NCBI RefSeq assembly: GCF_019720895.1
Contig: NZ_JAHKSH010000003.1
Coordinates: 496,001 to 560,000, forward strand
Reading direction: 5' to 3'
Source of the DNA: Microbacterium salitolerans
Lineage (GTDB): Bacteria > Actinomycetota > Actinomycetes > Actinomycetales > Microbacteriaceae
DNA length: 64,000 nt
Made by a program: the position numbers and the translations under genes. The notes under the pieces were generated by a model that did not search any database, was not told the DNA's origin, and worked only from the letters and a program-made list of their open reading frames with translations. Positions 1-8,974 of this stretch are shown one piece after another; positions within the stretch are counted from its first letter, which is position 1, and each line of letters begins with the position of its first letter.

Positions 1-522
1 TGCGGCGACGGGGTCGCGGACGGCCAGACGCTCGCGATCACGATCCTCACGCAGTCGGGCTCCACGGAGACCGACAACATGTTCGCCGAGATGAAGTCGA
101 CTTTCGAGGAGGCCGGCGTGGGCGTGACCATCGAGTCGGCGCCGCTGAACACCGTCCTCGGCTCCATCGCGCCGTGCGAGGCCGAGTCACCTGAGTGCAC
201 CTGGGAGCTCCCGTTCTTCGGCACCGCCGGATCCTGGTACTTCGGCGGCTATCCGTCCGGCGAGCGCCTGTTCGGCACGGGAGCGGCATCGAACTTCGGG
301 TCGTACAGCGACGACGAGTTCGACGCGCTCATGCAGGCGTCGCTCAACTCGGGCGACGAGGACGCGATGCAGGAGTACTCCGCCTACGGCGCCGAGAACC
401 TGCCCGCCATGTGGCTGCCCAACCCCGTCTACCAGGTGTCGGTCATCGACCAGGGTCTCACGGGCACGGAGCAGGACTCGCTCGGAAACTTCCACCCCCA
501 GCGCTGGGCGTGGGGGGAGTGA
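1..522 (+). CDS. ABC transporter substrate-binding protein, family 5 (3' part)
   Basis: Open from base 1, so the N-terminus, signal peptide and lipobox lie outside the window; 173 codons are visible. The residues resemble the C-terminal lobe of family 5 (DppA/OppA) extracellular binding proteins: a stretch on a region WYFGGYPSGE, a helix ending in ENLPAMWLP and the closing NFHPQRWAWGE. The immediately following genes are two DppB/DppC-type permeases and a double ATPase, so this is the peptide-binding component of that importer, expected to be a lipoprotein on the outer face of the membrane. Substrate cannot be read from the sequence; the downstream M81 peptidase suggests unusual peptides. Family assignment is supported mainly by context plus the C-terminal residues. 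Confidence 0.85.
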   Translation, partial: CGDGVADGQTLAITILTQSGSTETDNMFAEMKSTFEEAGVGVTIESAPLNTVLGSIAPCEAESPECTWELPFFGTAGSWYFGGYPSGERLFGTGAASNFGSYSDDEFDALMQASLNSGDEDAMQEYSAYGAENLPAMWLPNPVYQVSVIDQGLTGTEQDSLGNFHPQRWAWGE

Positions 523-532
523 GCGCTCGACC

Positions 533-1564
533 GTGAGCATCACCCCTGAAGCCATCCCCGCGACCGTCGCCGTTCAGGCGACGGTCGCGGGGCGGCGCAC
601 CCGCAGCCCGTTCCTCCGCTTCCTCCTGCGACGCATCGGCCAGTCGCTCATCGTGATCTTCGTCGTCACGCTCATCGTGTTCGCGCTGCTTCAGATGCTG
701 CCGGGCGGCCCCGCCCGCGGTGTGCTCGGCGTGCAGGCCACGGCCGAGCAGATCGCGGCTTTCAACCAGGCGCAGGGCTTCGATCGACCCGTCTGGCAGC
801 AGTACCTCATGTTCCTCGGACGCCTCGTGACGGGCGACCTCGGAGAGTCGTATCTGCTGAACATGTCGGTCTCCGACGCGATCGCACAGCGTCTGCCCAA
901 GACGCTGCTGCTCACGGGCCTGTCGCTCGTCATCGCGCTCGCGATCGCGATCCCCGTCGGCATCTTCCAGGCCGTCCGGCGCAACCGCGGGGCCGACTAC
1001 ACGCTCTCGGTGCTCGCGATCGTCGCGTACTCCACGCCCACCTTCTTCCTCGGCATGCTCCTCATCATGCTGTTCAGTCAGACGCTCGGCGTGCTGCCGG
1101 CGAACGCGCCGCAGGGCGACACGGTCTCGGCGGTCCTGCTCGAGCCCCAGCGCCTGATCCTGCCCGTGCTCACGGGGGCGATCCCGCTCGTGGCGAACTT
1201 CAGCCGGTACATGCGCTCCTCCGCGCTCGACGGCCTGAGCGAGGACTACATCCGCACGGCCCGCTCGAAGGGCACGCCGTTCCGCCGTGTGCTGTCGCGC
1301 CACCTGCTGCGCAACTCGCTGACGCCGGTGGTCGCGATGCTCGGATACCAGCTCCCGGTCATGTTCGGCGGCGCCCTCGTCATCGAGCAGCTGTTCAACT
1401 ACCCCGGTATGGGGCTGCTCTTCTGGAGCGCCGCGCAGTCGAGCGACTTCCCCGTCCTCCTCGGCTGCGTGATCGTGATCTCGATCGCGACTGTCGTGGG
1501 GTCGCTGCTCGCCGACATCATCCAGGCGGTTCTGGATCCCCGCACGCGAGGAGGCGTCGCATGA
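533..1564 (+). CDS. Oligopeptide-type ABC transporter permease (DppB family)
   Basis: Predicted 343-residue inner-membrane permease, GTG start 10 nt after the binding-protein stop. A basic N-terminus is followed by a first membrane helix at about residues 33-55, a periplasmic-side loop, then five more helices. The cytoplasmic EAA-type loop RTARSKGTPFRRVLSRH (about 243-259) is the coupling helix that contacts the ATPase, and the FNYPGMG motif near residue 289 is typical of DppB/OppB. It should pair with the next gene to form the translocation channel. It overlaps that gene by ATGA, indicating translational coupling. Confidence 0.93.
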   Translation: MSITPEAIPATVAVQATVAGRRTRSPFLRFLLRRIGQSLIVIFVVTLIVFALLQMLPGGPARGVLGVQATAEQIAAFNQAQGFDRPVWQQYLMFLGRLVTGDLGESYLLNMSVSDAIAQRLPKTLLLTGLSLVIALAIAIPVGIFQAVRRNRGADYTLSVLAIVAYSTPTFFLGMLLIMLFSQTLGVLPANAPQGDTVSAVLLEPQRLILPVLTGAIPLVANFSRYMRSSALDGLSEDYIRTARSKGTPFRRVLSRHLLRNSLTPVVAMLGYQLPVMFGGALVIEQLFNYPGMGLLFWSAAQSSDFPVLLGCVIVISIATVVGSLLADIIQAVLDPRTRGGVA

Positions 1565-2397
1565 GCGCGCTCAAGAGGTTCTCCGAGAACCGGCTGGCGC
1601 TCGTCGGGCTCATCGTCCTCGCGCTCGTCGTGCTGTTCGTCGTGATCGGCCCGCTCGTCTACCCGACGGAGCAGGTGCGCACGGCGCTGGACCAGGCGAA
1701 CCTGCGCCCAGGCGAGCAGGGCCACCCGCTCGGCACCGACGCGCTCGGCTACGACGTGCTCGGGCGCCTGATGCTCGCGGGCCGCACGTCGCTGATCGTC
1801 GGGATCTTCGCGGGCGTGCTCGCGACCGTCATCGGCACGCTCTGGGGCGCGATCGCCGGATACGTCGGCGGCGTCGTCGACGCGATCATGATGCGCGTCG
1901 TCGATGCGGGCATCGCGATCCCCGCGATCTTCCTCCTGCTCGTGCTCTCCACGATCGTGCGACCGAGCGAGTGGATGATGATCCTCGTCATCGGCCTCGT
2001 GTCGTGGCTCGTCCCTGCGCGACTGGTGCGGGCGGAGTCGCTGTCGGTCAAGACGCGCGATTACGTCGTGGCCGCCCGCGCGATGGGCGGATCCCACTCC
2101 CGCATCGTGCTGCGCCACATCGTCCCGAACACGGTCGGCACCGTCGTCGTGAACGCGACGTTCCAGGTGGCCGACGCGATCCTGCTCGTCGCCTATGTCA
2201 GCTTCCTCGGCATGGGACTGCAGCCGCCCGCCACCGACTGGGGAGCCATGCTCAACAACGGCCTCGCACTCATCTACCAGAACGCGTGGTGGCTGATCCT
2301 GCCGCCGGGTGTCGCGATCGTCGTGGTCGTGTGCGCGCTGAACTTCATCGGCGACGGCCTGCGCGACGTGTTCGACGTGAAGGGAAGGACCGCGTGA
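1561..2397 (+). CDS. Oligopeptide-type ABC transporter permease (DppC family)
   Basis: 278 residues. It starts with an N-terminal helix of the OppC_N type (about 13-33), then the PLGTDALGYDVLGRLMLAGRTS segment that is a hallmark of DppC/OppC, and about five further helices. The EAA loop AARAMGGSHSRIVLRHI lies at about residues 170-186. The start codon overlaps the preceding stop (ATGA) and its own stop overlaps the ATPase start by one base (TGATG), so the transporter genes are tightly coupled. It forms the heterodimeric channel with the upstream permease. Confidence 0.93.
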   Translation: MSALKRFSENRLALVGLIVLALVVLFVVIGPLVYPTEQVRTALDQANLRPGEQGHPLGTDALGYDVLGRLMLAGRTSLIVGIFAGVLATVIGTLWGAIAGYVGGVVDAIMMRVVDAGIAIPAIFLLLVLSTIVRPSEWMMILVIGLVSWLVPARLVRAESLSVKTRDYVVAARAMGGSHSRIVLRHIVPNTVGTVVVNATFQVADAILLVAYVSFLGMGLQPPATDWGAMLNNGLALIYQNAWWLILPPGVAIVVVVCALNFIGDGLRDVFDVKGRTA

Positions 2398-4064
2398 TGG
2401 GCGAGCAGGTGCTGCGGATCGACGATCTGCGCGTGCGCTTCTCCGGCCGAGGCGAGGACGCCGTGCGCGGCGTGAGCCTCGACGTCTCCGCGGGCGAGGT
2501 CGTCGCGCTGGTGGGCGAATCCGGATCGGGCAAGTCCGTGACCTCGCTTGCCGCCATGGGGCTGCTGCCGCGCAGCGCCCGCACGACGGGCTCGGTCGAG
2601 CTCGCGGACGGCGATGTCACGCGTCAGGTGATCGGCGCGAGCGAGAAGGAGCTCGACGACGTCCGCGGCCGGGTCGAGTCGATGGTGTTCCAGGAGCCCA
2701 TGACGGCTCTCAACCCGACCATGACGCTCGGCGCCCAGATCGCCGAGGCGGTGCGGAACCACACGCGGGCGACGCCCGCGGAGGCACGCGAACGCGCTGT
2801 CGAGCTCATGCGCGCGGTGGGCATCCCCGACGCCGAGAGCAGGGCGCGGCAGTTCCCTCACGAGCTGTCGGGCGGCCAGCGCCAGCGCGTCGTCATCGCG
2901 ATCGCCCTGGCGTGCGAGCCGCGCGTCATCATCGCCGACGAGCCGACGACGGCGCTCGACGTCACGGTGCAGGCCGAGATCCTCGACCTGCTGCGTCGAC
3001 TCGTCCGCGAGCGCGGCACGGGGCTCCTGATCATCACGCACAACATGGGCGTCGTCGCCGACCTCGCCGACCGCGTCTTCGTGATGCGCCACGGCGTGGT
3101 CGTCGAGTCGGGAGAGGTCTCGCGGGTGCTGACGACGCCGTCGCACGAATACACGCGCACGCTCCTCGCCGCGATCCCGAAGCTTCCGCCGGGGTCGGTC
3201 GGGGGAGCGGCCGCGGCCGCCGATCCCGAACCGCTCGTCGTGACGGATCCGGTCATCGAGATGCGCGCCGTCTCGGCGGGCTATCGCGTGGGCGGCCGTC
3301 ACGTGCCGGCCGTCGAGGACATCGGCCTGGCGGTCGGCGCCGGTGAGATCGTGGGCCTCGTCGGCGAATCGGGGTCGGGAAAGTCGACCGTGAGCCGCCT
3401 CGCGCTGGGGCTGCTCCCGACGAGCGGCGGCGAGATCCGGCTGCTCGGCCAGACCCTCTCGGGCCTTCGCGGGCGGCGCAAGCGCGAGCTGCTCGAGCAG
3501 CTGGGTGTCGTGTTCCAGGATCCCGGTGGATCCCTCGACCCGCGTATGACCGTCGGCGAGTCGATCGCAGAGCCGCTCGCGATCCATCGGAAGCGTATGC
3601 GCTCGGCGGAGCGGGCGGCCCGCGTCGCCGAGCTGCTCGACGCCGTCCGCCTGCCGTCCGACGCCGCGAAGCGCTACCCGCATGAGTTCTCGGGCGGACA
3701 GCGCCAGCGCGTGGGGATGGCGCGCGCCCTCGTGCTCAAGCCGCGACTGCTCGTCGCCGACGAGCCGACGAGCGCGCTCGACGTCTCGGTGCAGGCCGAG
3801 GTGCTCGACGTTCTGCGCGGGCTGCACGAAGAGCTCGGCTTCGGGTGCCTGTTCGTCAGCCACGACCTCGGCGTCGTGAACGAGCTGACCGACCGGGTCG
3901 TCGTGATGCGGCGCGGGCGCATCGTCGAGCAGGGTGAGACATCGCGTGTGCTCACCGCGCCCCGCGAGCTGTACACGCAGGAGCTTCTCGCGTCCGTGCC
4001 CGCCCCCGACCCGGCCGTGCAGCGCCAGCGCCGCGCCGCCCGCCTCGGCCTTCTGGAGGAATGA
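2397..4064 (+). CDS. Fused double ATPase of oligopeptide ABC transporter (DppD-DppF fusion)
   Basis: 555 residues carrying two complete ABC ATPase domains in one chain. Domain 1: Walker A GESGSGKS (about 40-47), signature LSGGQRQR, Walker [10 protein letters not shown]. Domain 2: Walker A GESGSGKS (about 323-330), signature FSGGQRQR, Walker [10 protein letters not shown]. In many bacteria these are two proteins (DppD and DppF); fused versions are common in Actinobacteria. The chosen ATG overlaps the permease stop; a GTG one codon upstream is also possible. A much longer open frame upstream is only an artefact of high G+C. ATP hydrolysis here powers import of the peptide captured by the upstream binding protein. 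Confidence 0.93.
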   Translation: MGEQVLRIDDLRVRFSGRGEDAVRGVSLDVSAGEVVALVGESGSGKSVTSLAAMGLLPRSARTTGSVELADGDVTRQVIGASEKELDDVRGRVESMVFQEPMTALNPTMTLGAQIAEAVRNHTRATPAEARERAVELMRAVGIPDAESRARQFPHELSGGQRQRVVIAIALACEPRVIIADEPTTALDVTVQAEILDLLRRLVRERGTGLLIITHNMGVVADLADRVFVMRHGVVVESGEVSRVLTTPSHEYTRTLLAAIPKLPPGSVGGAAAAADPEPLVVTDPVIEMRAVSAGYRVGGRHVPAVEDIGLAVGAGEIVGLVGESGSGKSTVSRLALGLLPTSGGEIRLLGQTLSGLRGRRKRELLEQLGVVFQDPGGSLDPRMTVGESIAEPLAIHRKRMRSAERAARVAELLDAVRLPSDAAKRYPHEFSGGQRQRVGMARALVLKPRLLVADEPTSALDVSVQAEVLDVLRGLHEELGFGCLFVSHDLGVVNELTDRVVVMRRGRIVEQGETSRVLTAPRELYTQELLASVPAPDPAVQRQRRAARLGLLEE

Positions 4065-5605
4065 CCATCGTGACCAGCAACAGGCCCCGCATCGCGATCG
4101 TGGGGATCGCGATCGAGTCGAGTGCCTACGCGGCGCATCGCGCCGGGTATCGAGACTTCCCCGTCCTCACGGGGGACGCCCTGATCGACCGCTACCCGCA
4201 TCTCGCTCCCGGCGAGCCGCTGCGCGACGCGGCCGAGTGGATCCCCGTCTTCATGGCGCGCTCGATTCCGGGTGGCGCCGTGCTGCGTGAGGTCTACGAC
4301 GACTTCCGGGCGCGCATCGTCGAGGGGCTTCGCGCGGCGGGCCCCCTCGACGGCGTCTACTTCGATATCCACGGCGCGATGAGCGTCGTCGGGATGGACG
4401 ACGCGGAGGGCGATCTGGCGACCGCCGTCCGGGAGGTCGTCGGTCCCGACGTGCTCATGACGGCGCCGATGGATCTGCACGGAAACATGTCCGAGACCCT
4501 CGCCCTGGCCCTCGATCTCCCGACCTGCTACCGCCTCGCGCCGCACGAGGACGTCTGGGAGACGAAGGAGCGCGCGGCGCGCACGCTCGTCGAGTGGATC
4601 CGTCGGGGCGAGAAGCCCCTGCGCGCATGGGTGCGCGTGCCGATCCTCCTCCCCGGCGAGAAGACGTCGACGCGTGTCGAGCCGGCCAAGAGCCTCTATG
4701 CGCAGATCGAAGATGTCGAGAAGCGCGACGGGATCGCGGACGCGGCGATCTGGATCGGGTACGCCTGGGCCGACGAGCCGCGCTGCCACGCGACCGTCAT
4801 GGTCACGGGTGACGACGAGAGGGCCATCGCGGTCGAGGCCGAGAGGATGGCGGGCGAGCTGTGGGATGCGCGGGACGGATTCGCGTTCGTCGGTCCGTCC
4901 GGCTCTCTCGACGAAGGCATCGACCGGGCGATCGCGCACCGCGACCGGGGCGGCGAACGCCCCTATCTCGTGAGCGACTCGGGAGACAACCCCGGCGCCG
5001 GCGGATCCGGTGACGTCACCTGGACGCTCACACGGCTGCTCGAGCGGCCGGAGCTCACCGACGACGACGCTCCCGTCACCTTCGTCGCGTCGATCTTCGA
5101 CGCCGGTGCCATCGACGAGCTGTTCGCGCTGGCGCCGGGCGACGCAGTCGACGTCACGGCGGGCGCCCGCGTGGACGATCGTGTGTCCGAGCCCGTGCGG
5201 ATCCGCGGCGAGCTCGTCTCGCTGCACGAGGGGGATCCCGCGGCCGGTCGCGCCGCGGTGATCCGCTTGGGCGGGATCCGCGCCATCGTGACGGAGTTCC
5301 GCAAGGCCTTCCACTCGACAGGCGACTTCGCGGATCTCGGCCTCGAGCCCGGAGACGCCGACATCATCGTGACCAAGATCGGCTATCTCGAGCCGACGCT
5401 GTACGACGTCGCGAAGGGGTGGACGCTTGCGCTCACTCCGGGACCCGTCGACCAGGATCTCGAGCGACTCGGGCACGAGCGGATCGCGCGTCCGATGCAC
5501 CCGTACGACGCGTTCTCGTCGCGACCCGACCTGTCGGCCGCGATCCTCCAGGGCCGCGCGTATGTGCGCGACATCGCCGGGGCCGCGGGAGGGGAGCGCG
5601 CATGA
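4061..5605 (+). CDS. M81 family (MlrC-like) metallopeptidase
   Basis: 514 residues, usual family length. N-terminal DUF1485-like domain starts GIAIESS and carries the likely metal-binding motifs YFDIHGAM (near residue 103), MDLHGNM (near 141) and APHEDVWET; the C-terminal part carries SDSGDNPGAGGSGD (near 307) as in the MlrC C-terminal domain. M81 proteins are zinc-dependent; the characterised MlrC cleaves the linear tetrapeptide made during microcystin degradation, and most homologues have unknown peptide substrates. GGAGGA ribosome site and ATGA overlap with the transporter ATPase indicate one operon, so it probably cleaves what that importer brings in. No signal peptide, so cytoplasmic. 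Substrate unknown. Confidence 0.88.
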   Translation: MTIVTSNRPRIAIVGIAIESSAYAAHRAGYRDFPVLTGDALIDRYPHLAPGEPLRDAAEWIPVFMARSIPGGAVLREVYDDFRARIVEGLRAAGPLDGVYFDIHGAMSVVGMDDAEGDLATAVREVVGPDVLMTAPMDLHGNMSETLALALDLPTCYRLAPHEDVWETKERAARTLVEWIRRGEKPLRAWVRVPILLPGEKTSTRVEPAKSLYAQIEDVEKRDGIADAAIWIGYAWADEPRCHATVMVTGDDERAIAVEAERMAGELWDARDGFAFVGPSGSLDEGIDRAIAHRDRGGERPYLVSDSGDNPGAGGSGDVTWTLTRLLERPELTDDDAPVTFVASIFDAGAIDELFALAPGDAVDVTAGARVDDRVSEPVRIRGELVSLHEGDPAAGRAAVIRLGGIRAIVTEFRKAFHSTGDFADLGLEPGDADIIVTKIGYLEPTLYDVAKGWTLALTPGPVDQDLERLGHERIARPMHPYDAFSSRPDLSAAILQGRAYVRDIAGAAGGERA

Positions 5606-6330
5606 CGGCATTCGAGCTCGCCGTGCAGGATCCGGCCGGTGTCGCCGTCGCGTCGCGCGTGCGCCCCGACCGCATCGAGCTGTGCACCGCGCTCAGCACG
5701 GGCGGGGTCACGCCGTCGGCCGCCCTGATCGATGCCGCGGTCGAGACGGAGGTGCCCGTGCACGTGCTGGTGCGCCCGCGCGAGGGCGGCTTCGTCTATG
5801 ACGCCGCGGAGCGCGCCGTCATCGTCGCCGACGTCGCCGATGCCGTCCGCCGCGGCGCCTCGGGCGTCGTCGTCGGCGGCCTCGCGAGGGGCGCCGTCGA
5901 TGCGGATCTCGTGCGACGCGCGATCGACGCCGCGGACGGCCGAGAGGTCACGTTCCACCGAGCGTTCGACACGCTCCCCGACCGCGTCGGGGGGCTCGCC
6001 GACCTGGTCGACCTCGGCGTGGACCGCGTGCTCACCTCGGGCGGCGCCTCGCGTGCCGTCGAGGCCCTCGACGAGCTGAGCGCGCTCGCGTCGCAGAGCG
6101 GGGGGCGTGTGCAGATCATGGCCGGTGCGGGCGTCACCTCGGAGAACGTGGGCGAGATCGCCGCAACCGGGGTCGCCGCCGTGCACGCGTCCGCGAAGCG
6201 GGTCGTCCGCGACGAGCTCCTCGTCTCGCTGGGGTCCGGTGCGCAGGCCGGCGTCTCGGGATACGCGACGACGGACGAGCCCGAAGCGCAGGCCATCCGC
6301 GACGCGCTCGCGTCGGGAGCGGCACTGTGA
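5602..6330 (+). CDS. cutC: CutC family protein (TIM barrel)
   Basis: 242 residues. The CutC signature is clear at residues 25-39 (RIELCTALSTGGVTP), followed by VHVLVRPREGGFVY, VTFHRAFD and the C-terminal IMAGAGV strand-loop typical of the barrel. The family was first linked to copper homeostasis, but its biochemical activity is not settled. The start was placed at the ATG overlapping the peptidase stop (ATGA), giving the normal family length. Position between an M81 peptidase and a sugar kinase argues for a role in the catabolic pathway of this operon rather than copper handling; that is inference. Confidence 0.85.
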   Translation: MTAFELAVQDPAGVAVASRVRPDRIELCTALSTGGVTPSAALIDAAVETEVPVHVLVRPREGGFVYDAAERAVIVADVADAVRRGASGVVVGGLARGAVDADLVRRAIDAADGREVTFHRAFDTLPDRVGGLADLVDLGVDRVLTSGGASRAVEALDELSALASQSGGRVQIMAGAGVTSENVGEIAATGVAAVHASAKRVVRDELLVSLGSGAQAGVSGYATTDEPEAQAIRDALASGAAL

Positions 6331-7193
6331 CGCGCCTCGGCGTCGACTATGGCGGGACCCAGACGAAGCTCCTCCTCGCGGACGACGACGGCTCCTCGAT
6401 TCGCACGCACACGGTCGACACGGGGGACCTGAGCGACCTGGCGCACGCGGTCCGCGACTTCGTCGGGACGGACGACGTGGCCGCGTTCGGCGTCACGGTC
6501 GCGGGAACGCTCGACCCGACGACCGGGGTGGTCGGCACGAGCGCCAACCTGCCGTGGCTCGACGGGACGGCGCCGGCCGCGGACCTCTCGCGGAGGCTCG
6601 GCATTCCCGGAGTCGCCGTGCACGACGGCGAAGCCGCCGCCCTCGCCGAGGCGCGGCGCGGGGCGGGACAGGGCATCGACGACGTCTTCGTCCTCGCGCT
6701 CGGCACCGGCATCGCCGGGGCGCACGTCCTGGGCGGGACTCCGCGCCGCGGCGCGCACGGGGCCGCGGGAGAGATCGGGCATGTGCGCGTCACGGACGCC
6801 GACTACTCCTGCTCGTGCGGAGGGCGCGGGTGCCTCGAGACCGTGATCGGCGGATCTCAGCTCGGAGTGCGCTGGCGCGAGCGCGGAGGTGCGGGCGGCA
6901 CCGCTCGCGACGTCGTCGCCGCGGTGGCGTCGGGCGACGAGGCGGCCATCGCCGTGCTGTCCGAAGCGCAGGACGGTCTCGCCCGCGCCCTCCTCGAGGT
7001 CGTCGCTCTCGTCGATCCGTCGCGCATCGTGATCGGCGGAGGCGTCGCACGCTCCGCGGAGGTGATCGTGGATCCGGCCGTCCGCCGGGCTCGCGAGCGC
7101 GCCACGTTCCACATCCTGCCGGACGTCGTCCCGGCCGCGCTCGGCGTCTGGGCGGGTGCGCACGGCGCCGCGCTCGCCTGCGTCGCGCGCTGA
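6327..7193 (+). CDS. ROK family sugar kinase
   Basis: 288 residues. N-terminal ATP-phosphate loop GVDYGGTQTK, catalytic-base region HDGEAAALAEA (about 95-105), ALGTGIAGAHV, and the ROK zinc site formed by GEIGH and CSCGGRGCLE (about 156-166). No N-terminal DNA-binding domain, so an enzyme (glucokinase or amino-sugar kinase type) rather than a repressor. GTG start overlapping the CutC stop (GTGA). As the last gene of the operon it probably phosphorylates a sugar released from the imported compound; the sugar is not predictable. Confidence 0.87.
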   Translation: MTRLGVDYGGTQTKLLLADDDGSSIRTHTVDTGDLSDLAHAVRDFVGTDDVAAFGVTVAGTLDPTTGVVGTSANLPWLDGTAPAADLSRRLGIPGVAVHDGEAAALAEARRGAGQGIDDVFVLALGTGIAGAHVLGGTPRRGAHGAAGEIGHVRVTDADYSCSCGGRGCLETVIGGSQLGVRWRERGGAGGTARDVVAAVASGDEAAIAVLSEAQDGLARALLEVVALVDPSRIVIGGGVARSAEVIVDPAVRRARERATFHILPDVVPAALGVWAGAHGAALACVAR

Positions 7194-7271
7194 CGCACGA
7201 CGCGGCTGACGACGATGCCCCGACTCGCGCTGCGGGTTCTCGCGGTGGTCATCGTCGTCGTCCGGGCGGCC

Positions 7272-7796
7272 TCACCCGCGCGGGAACAGCACCCCGCGCG
7301 ACGCGACGTAGCTCACGCAGGCGCCCGTGTTCCGGAACGTGCGCCCGTCCGCGCCCATGAGGTCGGCGAACCCTCCCCGACGGCATACGGCCGCGACGGA
7401 CGAGAGGCCCGGTCCCGGCTCCGCCTCCTCGACCTCGGGCACGAGCGCGAACTCGTTGACCGGCGAGATGTCGATGCCGCCGTGCGGATCGGCGGTGCGC
7501 ACGTACCAGCCGTACTCGCCGAGCTCGTCGAGGGGCTACTCGGTGGCCGCGACGGCACCTGACGCGACGTCGTTCTGCGCGCCGATCTCGCGGTCGGAGA
7601 GGACCTCGACGGCGAAGGCCGTCGTGAGCTGGTGGTCCTCGAATCCGATCGGCTCGCGCATGGCGTCGAACACCTCGATGAACTCGTGCCCGTCCGATCC
7701 TCCGACGTTCGTCGAGTCGGGGAGGATCTCGGTCGCCTGCAGCGCGGCGGAGATCGAACGGGACTGGCGCGACGGATCCTTCGGTCGCCACGACAC
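7272..7796 (-). pseudogene. Decayed lamin-tail-like secreted protein gene with one in-frame amber codon
   Basis: Two minus-strand open stretches (7796-7539 and 7535-7272) lie in the same frame and are separated only by one TAG at 7538-7536; reading through gives 174 residues. Residues 19-40 (ATEILPDSTNVGGSDGHEFI) look like the start of a lamin tail domain, and the end (FRNTGACVSYVASRGVLF) resembles C-termini of large secreted nucleases or esterases. A stop codon just upstream (7802-7800) and a start inside a hairpin suggest the 5' part is missing, and the lamin-tail domain is much shorter than normal. No ribosome site seen. Best read as a truncated remnant; a recoded or misread codon is possible. 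Confidence 0.55.
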
Positions 7797-7832
7797 GCCC
7801 TATCGTGCTCGGTGCATCGGGCGTGTCGTGGC
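7787..7832. terminator. 14-bp perfect inverted repeat
   Basis: Arms at 7787-7800 and 7819-7832 pair perfectly (GCCACGACACGCCC and its complement) around an 18-nt spacer. It sits 28 nt past the stop of the minus-strand dehydrogenase, so it is a plausible terminator although no U-tract follows. Its arm contains CGACACGCC, also found inside the 86-bp repeats described elsewhere. Confidence 0.5.
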
Positions 7833-7859
7833 TATCGGACGCCGGACGACGCCGCGGTG

Positions 7860-8792
7860 TCAGCTCTCGATCACGACGTTGATCGGATCCTCACCGCGGG
7901 CGAGGCGCTCGACCTGACCGGCGACGAGCTTCGCGACGCGCGGCCGCATGGCGCTCGAGAGGCCGCCCGAGTGCGGGGTGATGAAGACGTTGTCGAGCGA
8001 CCAGAGCGGGTGGTCTTCCGGCAGCGGCTCGGGGTCGAAGACGTCGCTCGCCATGCGGATCCGCCCGCGTCGCAGATGGTCGACGAGCGCGTCCGTGTCG
8101 AACGTGGGACCGCGGCCGACATTGACGACGAGGGCGCCGTCGGGCAGCGATGCCAGGGCGGCGTCGTCGATGAGGTGGTGGGTCGCGGATCCGCCCGGCA
8201 GCACGTTGACGAGGATGTCGGCCGTCGGCAGCAGATCGCTGAGCTCGTCGATGCCGTGCACGTGCACGCCGTCTTCCTCGCGAGCCCGTGAGGCGACGGG
8301 CACGACCTCGACCTCGAACCCGTCGAGGCGCGTCATGATCGCCTTCCCGACGCCGCCGTAGCCGAGCAGCACGATACGGCGGTCGGCGAGGCCCGGCGAC
8401 CAGGAGGGGCTCCACGTCGCGCGGTCCTGATCGCGCACGACGTCGACGAGATCGCGCTGAGCGACGAGCAGCAGGGCGAGAGTCAGCTCGGCCGTCGCGG
8501 TCTCGTGCACGCTCGCGGCGTTCGCGTAGATGAGGCCCTCGGGCAGCACATCGGCGACGCCGTCGTATCCGATCGACTGCGCCTGCACGAGGCGCGGGCG
8601 CAGGGGAGCGAGCGCCCGCAGCGCGGACCCCTGCTTCATGTACGGGGGGACGACGATGTCGGCGCGCTCGCGCGGCGGGGCATCGGTGCCGTCCCACACG
8701 GCGATGTCGACGTCGGAGGACGGATCCAGCAGATCGCGGACATCGCCGGCGAGCTGCTCGGAGGGCACGAGGAGGACAAAGGAATCGGTCAC
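7860..8792 (-). CDS. D-isomer-specific 2-hydroxyacid dehydrogenase
   Basis: 310 residues from a GTG at 8792; the longer open frame upstream is low-complexity and overlaps a repeat. NAD-binding fold around LGYGGVGKAI (about 149-158), followed by NVLPGG and VVNVGRGP (about 225-235), then VFDPEPLPEDHPLW and TPHSGG, which carry the catalytic acid and histidine of this family. Cytoplasmic NAD(P)-dependent reduction of a 2-keto acid or oxidation of a 2-hydroxy acid; substrate unknown. It stands alone on the minus strand, separated from purSQ by a terminator and an 86-bp repeat that lies immediately in its 5' region. Confidence 0.88.
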   Translation of the reverse strand: MTDSFVLLVPSEQLAGDVRDLLDPSSDVDIAVWDGTDAPPRERADIVVPPYMKQGSALRALAPLRPRLVQAQSIGYDGVADVLPEGLIYANAASVHETATAELTLALLLVAQRDLVDVVRDQDRATWSPSWSPGLADRRIVLLGYGGVGKAIMTRLDGFEVEVVPVASRAREEDGVHVHGIDELSDLLPTADILVNVLPGGSATHHLIDDAALASLPDGALVVNVGRGPTFDTDALVDHLRRGRIRMASDVFDPEPLPEDHPLWSLDNVFITPHSGGLSSAMRPRVAKLVAGQVERLARGEDPINVVIES

Positions 8793-8818
8793 CCGCTCCA
8801 CGCTACCGGCGGGGCGGT

Positions 8819-8904
8819 CAACACAACGCAGTCGATCCGGCGTCGGCGGGCGCCGGCGTCCGGCGTGTCGCGGCGATTCGGGTCGCATCGACTGCGTTGT
8901 GTTG
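8819..8904 (-). repeat. 86-bp palindromic element, copy 1
   Basis: Eighteen-base arms at 8819-8836 (CAACACAACGCAGTCGAT) and 8887-8904 are perfect reverse complements, enclosing 50 nt of G+C-rich DNA. Read on the minus strand the interior contains CCGCGACACGCCG and CCGGCGCC at the same offsets as copy 2 at 52847-52932, which has the same total length. It lies 27 nt upstream of the dehydrogenase start, so it is probably within that gene's promoter or 5' leader. Confidence 0.75.
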
Positions 8905-8927
8905 CTGAGGGGGTCGTCGCACGCGAC

Positions 8928-8961
8928 AGCGCGCCCCCGCTGAGGTCGGCGAGGGCGCGCT
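8928..8961 (-). terminator. Probable terminator of purS-purQ
   Basis: Thirteen-base arms at 8928-8940 and 8949-8961 pair with one mismatch around an 8-nt loop, 14 nt beyond the purQ stop on the minus strand. Very stable G+C-rich stem; U-tract absent as is usual in this window. Confidence 0.6.
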
Positions 8962-8974
8962 GCGAAGAAGGGGG

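Noticed and set aside
458-1303. Long minus-strand open frame over the first permease
   Set aside because: Arg/His/Asp-rich low-complexity translation typical of antisense shadows in GC-rich genes; similar ones cover most real genes here.
7249-7791. 180-codon minus-strand open frame over the pseudogene
   Set aside because: Arg-rich translation without protein-like pattern; the neighbouring frame carrying lamin-tail-like residues is the credible one.
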